A stretch of 64,000 nt of DNA from Oscillospiraceae bacterium (GTDB taxonomy: Bacteria; Bacillota; Clostridia; Oscillospirales; Acutalibacteraceae), in contig SVPF01000005.1 of NCBI GenBank assembly GCA_015066005.1, positions 17,244 through 81,243 on the forward strand, read 5' to 3'. A model generated the notes under the pieces. It was not told where the DNA came from and ran no database searches. It worked only from the letters and a program-made list of their open reading frames with translations. A program made the translations under genes and the position numbers. Each line of letters opens with the position of its first letter. The first letter of the stretch is position 1. Below, in pieces: positions 36,478 through 42,756 of this stretch.

Positions 36478-38364
36478 CTACTTTTTGTCCATTAAAAGCT
36501 TGAAAAACAATCCGCCCTGAACCGAACGGTGACGGAATTTTTTCATTTCAGAGGTGTCGGTATAATACCAGTCTGTCATTGCAAAACGGGTGCGCATTGT
36601 ATTGTATGCACTCCACAAGGGCTTTGCAAAGAATTCAAAATCCTCCTTAGAATCGGCCATACAGGCAACCCACATTGTCCAGTCAGACTTGGTATATTTT
36701 TCACGGCTGTCAAGCGGCACACCGTAATAATTCATTTCCTTTTTATAACGCATAAGTTCGCCCTTATAAAAGCTTTCGGGGAAAATATCGGTTTTCCAAA
36801 GCATATCCCAAACAGCGTTATACTTAAGGCTAAAGGTTTCGGGGCGGTCATAGGTTAAGGCATAGCTTCCGTCACTGTTCTTTGCGCGATCAAGGAAGGA
36901 CTGTGCATATTTCTTTGCAATTTGCATTTCAGCGTTTGCCTGTTCAGCATTGCCAAGGGCTGAAAGAATTTTAGAATAACCCGCAATGCCTATTATAGCC
37001 TTAATTGAAAGGTTACAGTTATGTGCCAATGTACCCGCAAAGTCGTCAGTACAAAGCTGATTTTCAGGGTCTTCACCGTATTTTACGAGATATTCCTTCC
37101 ACATTTCAAGCAGGTCAATATTTTCCTCGGCAAAGCTGTAGTCACCCAATTTATCGCAAATTGCGGCAACTAAAATAATCATATTACCGCACTCTTCAAC
37201 AGGCATTTGATGTTCTAAATCATAACCGTTTTTGGGATTACAACGGTATACCTGACCGTTAACAAGCGGATATTGTCCCACGTCGTGCGGCGCAAAATCA
37301 AAGGGCCAAGCATCGCTTTTGGCAAACTTAATTATTGGGTTAAGCATTGCCTTTAAAAGCTCGGGATTATAATAAAGAAACATTGGTGCACTTGGGTATG
37401 TAACATCAACAGTTGCGGCGCAGCCGTTAGAATCACATTCCTTTGAAATGTAGATAAGCTTACCTTCATTATCAACCGCAAGCTTGTGCGCTGCCATAAC
37501 CTGTCGGTAGCAAAGCTGCAGCATTTCGGCGTATTCTAAACCTCCAAGGCGATTTGCTTTTTCATACATATCCTCCGAAAAGGCTTTACAGCGTGCAGTA
37601 AGCGATTCGTATTCCCCTGCCGCTTCCAAAAGCGCTTCATTAATGGTTTTGCCGTCCTTTTTCCAATAGGCCTTCACCCTTTCACCAAAGTATTCAAGTG
37701 AATAAATATCGTCATAAGCAAACAAGAAAAGGGCTTCATTATTAAGCTTTGTTTCAGCATAAACGGTGTATAAATCATCAATAAGGTCGTTGCCAACCGA
37801 TGCTTCACCCTTGACAGCCATATAAAACCAGCCCCAGTCTATTCGTACATGGTCACCGCTGCGCCAAAGCACGTTACGGTTACCTCTACCCATACGAACA
37901 GCGGTTAATTCGCCAATTTTTTCTTCTTTTGAAATTACACGGGCATCTCCCGCATTGTTAAGGGTAAGCTCCTCACTGCAATAAAGCTTAACGCTTACAT
38001 CGTGGTCGAAGCCGTCAAGGCTTTCGTAAAAAAGTTTGAGATATGAAATCGGGCGAGATGATAAATATAAATCGGTCACAAGCATGGGCGAAGTCCACAC
38101 AGCAGTAAGCCTGATTTTTTCATTTTCGTATACAATTGTAGTGCTTAAAGCATCGGCCTCAACCGAAACCTGAGGGATGATTTTTTTCATATCTCCCCTA
38201 CCTAAAAAGCGGAAAATCTCCGAATCGATTTTAACATATCCGCGAATGGTATTTCGGCCACCGGTCCAATGCTCTGCTTCGTGAGTATTTACCTTATCAT
38301 ACGACCAAACCGAAAAATATGGGTCTACGGTTATAAGCGGAATAGCCGGCATACGCATTTTCAT
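36478..38364 (-). CDS. Glutaminase A-like protein (DUF4964/DUF5127/DUF4965 type)
   Basis: The first residues (AIPLITVDPYFSVWSYDKV) are the DUF4964 start of glutaminase A-like proteins. A beta-sandwich (about 25-260) and an (alpha/alpha)6 barrel (about 270-625) follow, with VDVTYPSAPMFLYYNP and QMPVEECGNMIIL. Fungal relatives are secreted glutaminases, while bacterial ones also occur in glycan loci, so the substrate here is open. There is no signal peptide. RBS AGGAG. It is divergent from the AraC gene at 38469 across a repeat-rich control region. Confidence 0.8.
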   Translation of the reverse strand: MKMRMPAIPLITVDPYFSVWSYDKVNTHEAEHWTGGRNTIRGYVKIDSEIFRFLGRGDMKKIIPQVSVEADALSTTIVYENEKIRLTAVWTSPMLVTDLYLSSRPISYLKLFYESLDGFDHDVSVKLYCSEELTLNNAGDARVISKEEKIGELTAVRMGRGNRNVLWRSGDHVRIDWGWFYMAVKGEASVGNDLIDDLYTVYAETKLNNEALFLFAYDDIYSLEYFGERVKAYWKKDGKTINEALLEAAGEYESLTARCKAFSEDMYEKANRLGGLEYAEMLQLCYRQVMAAHKLAVDNEGKLIYISKECDSNGCAATVDVTYPSAPMFLYYNPELLKAMLNPIIKFAKSDAWPFDFAPHDVGQYPLVNGQVYRCNPKNGYDLEHQMPVEECGNMIILVAAICDKLGDYSFAEENIDLLEMWKEYLVKYGEDPENQLCTDDFAGTLAHNCNLSIKAIIGIAGYSKILSALGNAEQANAEMQIAKKYAQSFLDRAKNSDGSYALTYDRPETFSLKYNAVWDMLWKTDIFPESFYKGELMRYKKEMNYYGVPLDSREKYTKSDWTMWVACMADSKEDFEFFAKPLWSAYNTMRTRFAMTDWYYTDTSEMKKFRHRSVQGGLFFKLLMDKK

Positions 38365-38394
38365 AATTCATTCTCCTAACAGTTGATTTATTAG

Positions 38395-38469
38395 TATAAT
38401 TGTATTATAATTGTTAAAACACCCATTATTATAGGGAAATACAATTATAAAGTTGAGGAATACAATTTA
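38395..38469. promoter_or_regulatory. Control region with four AATTGTAT-type sites between divergent genes
   Basis: Between the glutaminase-like gene and the AraC gene, TATAATTGTAT (38395) and TATAATTGTTA (38406) stand in one orientation. TACAATTATA (38440) and TACAATTTA (38461) stand in the other. Two direct and two inverted copies around the likely promoters suggest binding sites for the adjacent AraC protein. The pattern is visible; the role is inferred. Confidence 0.5.
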
Positions 38470-39269
38470 TGTTGGAAATAATTAAAACATTTCCTCGTGT
38501 AGATGACCCGTTAAGAATTTCTATGGCGGGGATATCCTACTGTGATGGCGCTTACCGTATTAAAAGAAATGTGGCTTCTATCACCGTTATTGAATACATT
38601 ATAAAGGGCACCGGTTATATTAAGCATAACGGAACGCTTTATACCGTTGGGGCTGATACTGTATATATTTTACCTAAGGGCACCGTCCATGAATATTATT
38701 CCTCAGCAAGCGACCCTTGGGAAAAAATTTTTATAAATATCGAAGGTGATTTTGCCCTTACAATTTTAGAGCAATACGGTATTGATAAAAAAATAATATT
38801 CAGTGGTAACGGTATTGAAAACATTTTCACAAGGGTTGCTGAAATTGCAAAAAGCGATAGTCACGGTCACCGTGAGGACTGCACCCTTCAGGCACTGTTT
38901 TTAGAGGCGGTTGCAAAGCTTAGCCGCAGTGATGGTCGTGCGCTTCACAGCCGTGAGGCCGTTATTCTTAAGGATTATCTTGATAAAAATCTTGATAGGA
39001 TTATCGGTAATACTGAGCTTTCTTCGGTAATTTACCGTTCACCTGACTATTGCGTAAAGCTTTTCCGCCGTGAATACGGTGTTCCACCTTATGATTATCA
39101 TTTAAACGAAAAAATGAGAACTGCAAAGCGTTTGCTTCGTGACACAAAAATCCCGATATGCGAGGTTGCCGAAAGACTTGGTTACCACGACCCCTGTTAT
39201 TTTGCGGGGCTTTTTAAAAAGAAGTGTGGCGCTTCTCCGCGGGAATACCGTAAACAAAAAAATATATAA
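38469..39269 (+). CDS. AraC-family transcriptional regulator
   Basis: An N-terminal cupin (about 1-145; GTGYIKHNGTLYTVGADTVYILPKGTVHEYY) is followed by the double HTH domain (about 165-262; AKRLLRDTKIPICEVAERLGYHDPCYFAGLFKKKCGASPREYR). RBS TTGAGG lies 10 nt before ATG. Divergent from the glutaminase-like gene, which it probably activates in response to a sugar ligand. Confidence 0.93.
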   Translation: MLEIIKTFPRVDDPLRISMAGISYCDGAYRIKRNVASITVIEYIIKGTGYIKHNGTLYTVGADTVYILPKGTVHEYYSSASDPWEKIFINIEGDFALTILEQYGIDKKIIFSGNGIENIFTRVAEIAKSDSHGHREDCTLQALFLEAVAKLSRSDGRALHSREAVILKDYLDKNLDRIIGNTELSSVIYRSPDYCVKLFRREYGVPPYDYHLNEKMRTAKRLLRDTKIPICEVAERLGYHDPCYFAGLFKKKCGASPREYRKQKNI

Positions 39270-39287
39270 AAGCACAGAAACAGAAAA

Positions 39288-39330
39288 AGAGAACAACACG
39301 CTTCATTTCCGTAATGTTCTCTCTTTTTTA
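39288..39330 (+). terminator. Terminator after the AraC gene
   Basis: AGAGAACA and TGTTCTCT pair around a 19-nt loop and are followed by CTTTTTTA. Confidence 0.8.
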
Positions 39331-39383
39331 TTATATATGATGTAATAGACAAGCTGTTTGAAAAGCCGCTTATGATATAAAAA

Positions 39384-39414
39384 GTCGGCCTCCTGCCGAC
39401 GAAAGCAGGAGGCC
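39384..39414. other. Strong hairpin with a competing alternative fold
   Basis: GGCCTCCTGC (39387) and GCAGGAGGCC (39405) are a perfect 10-bp stem. The same stretch can instead form GTCGG (39384) with CCGAC (39396). It lies in the 475-bp non-coding stretch 39270-39744, which also has a second hairpin at about 39430-39465 (GCTTATAA / TTATAAGC). No gene is seen here. Confidence 0.5.
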
Positions 39415-39504
39415 ATAGGTAATAATAACGAGCTTATAAACGGTTGACGAAGTCGGTTATAAGCCCTTGCCGCAGGTACAAAAACGCTTAATAAAAAAAC
39501 CTTA

Positions 39505-39703
39505 CGGCAATCAAAAGGCAAAAACTGCGAAGCGGTTTTGAAGTAATAGTGAATAGGTAATAGGTTCGGTGCGCCTTCGGCACGAACAATTTTGTCGGCT
39601 TTGCAGACACCTCACTTACTCACCCTTACTTCTTACCTCTTACTTTAAAATGCGAAGCATTTTTGCCCTTTGATTGCCGCCTAACTCCCCGAGGGGAGTT
39701 AGG
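39505..39703. repeat. MITE-like palindromic repeat element
   Basis: CGGCAATCAAAAGGCAAAAA (39505) is mirrored by its reverse complement at 39660-39679 with one mismatch. Inside are a small hairpin (GTGC-GCCTTCG-GCAC) and two arms rich in GTAATAGG / CCTCTTAC. A perfect CTAACTCCCC-GA-GGGGAGTTAG hairpin follows at 39682-39703. No protein is encoded. It resembles non-autonomous palindromic repeats common in Clostridia genomes. Confidence 0.6.
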
Positions 39704-39744
39704 ACGGACTTAAAAATGATTATTCCAAACGGATGCGAATGTCG

Positions 39745-41172
39745 TTACCAGGTAGTCTGGACAGTCACATTGGTGTTACCACCAGTAACGCCGTCAACTT
39801 TGATCGGGTCAGTCTTGGCGTTGTTAGTAACTGTGTTACCGGTAACGGTTACGGTTCCATTGCCAATGGATGTGGCACGAACAAAGCGATCGCCTGCGCC
39901 ATCCGAAGTGTTGCCGGTGATGGTAATGCCAGTATAATCGTAACCGGAACCAGCCAACAAGATATCGTGCTTAACACTATTCTTGAAAACATTATTGGTA
40001 ATGGTAATACCCTCCATCGGGCGAGCTTCGATCACCTGATGAGCGCCTACAACTTCACAGCCGGTGATGGTCAGATTCTTAACGCCGGAAGTCATTACAA
40101 ACTGGCTGGTGGTCTTATCATTCATGGTATTGTAACCGGAGTGAGGCTGATAAACGAATCTGTCATTGCCCTCAGTATCAGTCATTTTACAATTAACAAG
40201 ACTCAAGCCGTCAATAGCAATAGCGAAGCCGTCGGGAATCATCACAGCAGTGCTTGCGCCGGAGAAGGTTACATTTTTGATGGTAAGGTTCTTAACATCA
40301 ATGTAGTTCCAGATAGTGTTTGCATCTTCTCTACCATTATCGAAGGTGATCTGATCGACAGTTGCACCTGTAGCACCGAGGATGGTAATGTTCTCGTATC
40401 TGCTGTAATGCTCATTGCCGGTTTCGTCGCCGCCAATAGCCGAAATATCAACGACCAGACTGGAAGCATTTCTGCGGAACACGAGAGTACCGTAGTTCAC
40501 GCCCGACACCAGTTTGATCTCCGTGTTGGGGCCGGCGTTGTCCAGCGCGGCCTGCGCTTCAGCGGCAGAACCCGCGATGACGGTATTCTTATCGTACTGA
40601 TTATTGTAGCTGTCATACTCGAAGGTGTACTGGGTAGCGTAAACGGTGATGCCGATACCTTCGAGGGTCAGACCCTGATACTCGTTGCCTGCTTCTTCCT
40701 TCATATGACCCTTGATCACGATAGATTCGGATACAGCATCGGTAGTGTCTAAGTGACCGCTATAGTTGGTGATAGCAGCACCATTAGCAGTAAACTCAAT
40801 AGCTTCGAGAAGCTTTGCGTTGCCGGTAACGCCGTTGATAACGATGGTATACTGCAGAGCGAGGTTGCCGTTGTTGCGAACGCGGATAGCAGGCAGCTCA
40901 TAAGTACAGCCGGGTTCCCAAAGAATGTCAGTGGTACGGTTATCTGCTGTCTTAAACTTTAGGGATTGGCCCTCGGCATTTTCCCAAGTATTACCACCGT
41001 CGGTAGAATACTCAAGTGCAACCTCAAGCTTACCTGACTGAATGGTGTTTACTGCGGTTGAAGCGCTGTCAGTAAACCAAGCGAATGTGGTACCAATTAG
41101 CATGGATAAGCAGAGTACTAAGGAAAACGCACTCAACACCAATGCCTTCTTGGTGGTTTTTTTATTCGTCAT
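39745..41172 (-). CDS. Surface protein with SipW/TasA-type signal peptide and beta-helix domain
   Basis: Start ATG 41172 has AAGGAGG 8 nt upstream; the track start (41244) lies in the inverted repeat. The N-terminus has the SipW-dependent signal motif SLVLCLSMLIGTTFAWFTDSAS, then a TasA/camelysin-like domain (about 30-170; SGKLEVALEYSTDGGNTWENA, VRNNGNLALQYTIVINGV). Residues about 190-475 form a right-handed beta-helix (NLTIKNVTFSGAS, GITITGNTSDGAGDRF). It is secreted and probably surface-attached. The coding sequence is visibly more G+C-rich than its neighbours, a sign of transfer. Expression is probably switched by the invertible promoter just upstream, which now faces away. Confidence 0.88.
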   Translation of the reverse strand: MTNKKTTKKALVLSAFSLVLCLSMLIGTTFAWFTDSASTAVNTIQSGKLEVALEYSTDGGNTWENAEGQSLKFKTADNRTTDILWEPGCTYELPAIRVRNNGNLALQYTIVINGVTGNAKLLEAIEFTANGAAITNYSGHLDTTDAVSESIVIKGHMKEEAGNEYQGLTLEGIGITVYATQYTFEYDSYNNQYDKNTVIAGSAAEAQAALDNAGPNTEIKLVSGVNYGTLVFRRNASSLVVDISAIGGDETGNEHYSRYENITILGATGATVDQITFDNGREDANTIWNYIDVKNLTIKNVTFSGASTAVMIPDGFAIAIDGLSLVNCKMTDTEGNDRFVYQPHSGYNTMNDKTTSQFVMTSGVKNLTITGCEVVGAHQVIEARPMEGITITNNVFKNSVKHDILLAGSGYDYTGITITGNTSDGAGDRFVRATSIGNGTVTVTGNTVTNNAKTDPIKVDGVTGGNTNVTVQTTW

Positions 41173-41240
41173 TATTATTACCTCCTTATTATAGATTTTC
41201 TTGACGAATATGTATAAGCGCATAAAGCGTTTGTACAGAA

Positions 41241-41258
41241 ACATAATCCGTATTATGT
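41241..41258. repeat. Left inverted repeat of the invertible segment
   Basis: ACATAATCCGTATTATGT. It is the exact reverse complement of the copy at 41502-41519. Each copy is two 7-bp arms (ACATAAT / ATTATGT) around an asymmetric CCGT core, as expected of a tyrosine-recombinase crossover site. Confidence 0.9.
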
Positions 41259-41320
41259 CATATACGAGAGCATTAAAAAAGCCTTCGCTGTATCATCGCG
41301 AACGCTAACAATCTGAAACG

Positions 41321-41365
41321 GGTATAAAAAGCCAAGCCTTTTCATTTTTAAGTGTGAGAAGGCTT
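41321..41365 (-). terminator. Terminator inside the invertible segment
   Basis: On the minus strand AAGCCTT and AAGGCTT pair (with an adjacent TCA/TGA extension), followed by GGCTTTTTATA. In the present orientation it would stop read-through from the recombinase gene into the surface gene. Confidence 0.6.
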
Positions 41366-41426
41366 ATTTGTGTTATATTGAAAATCAATAATCATCTTAC
41401 ATATCATAGTTTGGGGTACGAGTCCC

Positions 41427-41455
41427 TTGACTTTTTGCAAATGTAGTGCTATAAT
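41427..41455 (+). promoter_or_regulatory. Near-consensus promoter within the invertible segment (now pointing right)
   Basis: TTGACT, a 17-bp spacer and TATAAT. It points away from the surface gene and toward the recombinase 3' end. Reflecting coordinates about the repeats (x to 82760-x) places the -10 at 41305-41310 and the -35 at 41328-41333 on the minus strand, with a transcription start about 125 bp upstream of ATG 41172. This is the best promoter in the 374-bp gap 41173-41546. Confidence 0.8.
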
Positions 41456-41501
41456 GCGTATGTAATATAGTTTTTTGTCCGTATTTTTACATTCAATAGC
41501 A

Positions 41502-41519
41502 ACATAATACGGATTATGT
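41502..41519. repeat. Right inverted repeat of the invertible segment
   Basis: ACATAATACGGATTATGT, the perfect 18-of-18 inverted partner of 41241-41258, with 243 bp between the two. Confidence 0.9.
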
Positions 41520-41523
41520 CTTT

Positions 41524-41548
41524 GCCGCCGCTTTTGGTGGCTTTTTTT
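41524..41548 (+). terminator. Terminator just outside the right inverted repeat
   Basis: GCCGCC-GCTTTT-GGTGGC is followed by TTTTTTT, 5 bp beyond the right repeat and overlapping the recombinase stop codon (41547). It would end the rightward transcript of the OFF orientation after about 85 nt and keep it out of the recombinase gene. Confidence 0.7.
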
Positions 41549-42389
41549 ATAGTATTAACCGCATATTTTCCATACGGCGACGGTGTTCATCACCGGTAGT
41601 GACAATATATATACGCGTAGTATTGATACTGCTGTGACCAAGAACATCAGCAAGCGTGGCTATGTCCTTTTCGATGGCGTAAAAGGTACGGGCGAACAGG
41701 TGGCGCAGATTATGTGGAAACACTTTGTCAGGATTTACTCCTGCTTCGGTACAAAGGTTTTTCATTTCCCGCCAAATGTTTGTGCGGCTGATTGGTTTAC
41801 CGTTACGGGTTATGAATATTGCCCCTGATGTGATTTTTTGCTCTGCTATATAGCGGAGCAATTTTTGTTTTAATTCCTTTACGATAAATACCGTTCTTGT
41901 TTTACCTTTCAGCGTTACCACCGCTTCGCCGCATTTGACCGCTTCCACCGTAATGAACTCCAGCTCGCTGACACGGATGCCCGTACCACAAATGGTCTGT
42001 ATCATAAGATTTAATCGCTCGTTGCCCTTTTTCTTAGCGGTATTGACAAGGCATAAGTACTCCGCTTTGGTTAGTTCCTTTTCTTTCGGGCAGTAGATTT
42101 GCCGTTGAAGCTTTATGGATTTTACCTTTAAGTCTAACCATCCGAGGAAGGCGAAAAAACTGTTGAGTGATGCTAACATGGAATTGATACTCCGCACGGC
42201 ATACTTTCTCTCTACAAGTTTGTTTTTATAAGCAATAACGGTTTCTTTTGTGACCTTACAATCATTAAGCTGCTCCATAAATACCGTTACGTCACGGATA
42301 TATTTTTCTACGGTGTTTTCACTCTTTTCCTCTGATTTCAGCCAAGCGTGAAAGTCTTTAATGCTGCTTTGTGTTATAATCCTTTCCAT
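41547..42389 (-). CDS. Tyrosine recombinase, probable DNA invertase
   Basis: A SAM-like N-terminal core-binding domain (about 8-85; NTVEKYIRDVTVFMEQLN) precedes the catalytic domain (about 100-275). The visible catalytic set is Arg in GTGIRVSELEF, Lys in LKGKTRTVFI, HNLRH (His and Arg), His in LGHSSINTTRIY, and the nucleophile Tyr in that last motif. At 280 residues it is short, the size of stand-alone XerD-like invertases rather than phage integrases with arm-binding domains. RBS CTGGAGG. It lies next to a perfect inverted-repeat pair, which is its likely substrate. Confidence 0.92.
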   Translation of the reverse strand: MERIITQSSIKDFHAWLKSEEKSENTVEKYIRDVTVFMEQLNDCKVTKETVIAYKNKLVERKYAVRSINSMLASLNSFFAFLGWLDLKVKSIKLQRQIYCPKEKELTKAEYLCLVNTAKKKGNERLNLMIQTICGTGIRVSELEFITVEAVKCGEAVVTLKGKTRTVFIVKELKQKLLRYIAEQKITSGAIFITRNGKPISRTNIWREMKNLCTEAGVNPDKVFPHNLRHLFARTFYAIEKDIATLADVLGHSSINTTRIYIVTTGDEHRRRMENMRLIL

Positions 42390-42407
42390 TGCATAACCTC
42401 CAGATAA

Positions 42408-42599
42408 TTCTATCTTTTAATTTTACCCGAAAAGTATGATTTCCCAAAAGCCGTAAGCTATACAAACCGTTCCAATCTTACGGGAGTAGATATATCAATT
42501 TGGAAAGAGAAGTATTGCGAGTCATATTTCAAGCTTTCAAAATATTCTCTGTTATGCAGGACTTGGGAAGAATTTATTATTGTCAAAGGAGCAAGATAA
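42408..42599 (+). pseudogene. Possible coding remnant upstream of mutS2
   Basis: The plus-strand frame is open for 63 codons before TAA 42597-42599 (LPEKYDFPKAVSYTNRSNLT, SLLCRTWEEFIIVKGAR). It reads like the C-terminal end of a protein and has no start codon. I do not recognise the family. AAAGGAG and an ATG (42600) follow, but that ORF runs antisense into mutS2 and is not called. Nothing else is seen in the gap 42390-42756. Confidence 0.35.
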
Positions 42600-42615
42600 A
42601 TGCCTGAAAATAGCA

Positions 42616-42646
42616 GTAACCGAAAGGCGTTACGCCTTCCGGTTAC
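42616..42646. terminator. Perfect hairpin downstream of mutS2
   Basis: GTAACCG-AAAGGCG-TTA-CGCCTT-CCGGTTAC forms a long stem 110 bp past the mutS2 stop. There is no clear U-tract on either strand, so it may be a processing hairpin or a short palindromic repeat. Confidence 0.4.
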
Positions 42647-42756
42647 ATTTCGCACTAATTACTTCGTTAAAAAAACTGACATAATCTGCACGGCTTTTCG
42701 CTGTCCTTGGGAGCTCCACCAATTTTGCTCATCCGTGCTTTTGTTTGAATATAAAA

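Noticed and set aside
38395-38469. Second invertible segment suggested by inverted AATTGTAT repeats
   Set aside because: The repeats are short, A+T-rich and imperfect, with no recombinase beside them. Operator sites are the better reading.
39733-40752. 339-codon plus-strand ORF
   Set aside because: Exact antisense of the SipW-type surface gene. It has no RBS, and its length comes from the repetitive beta-helix coding.
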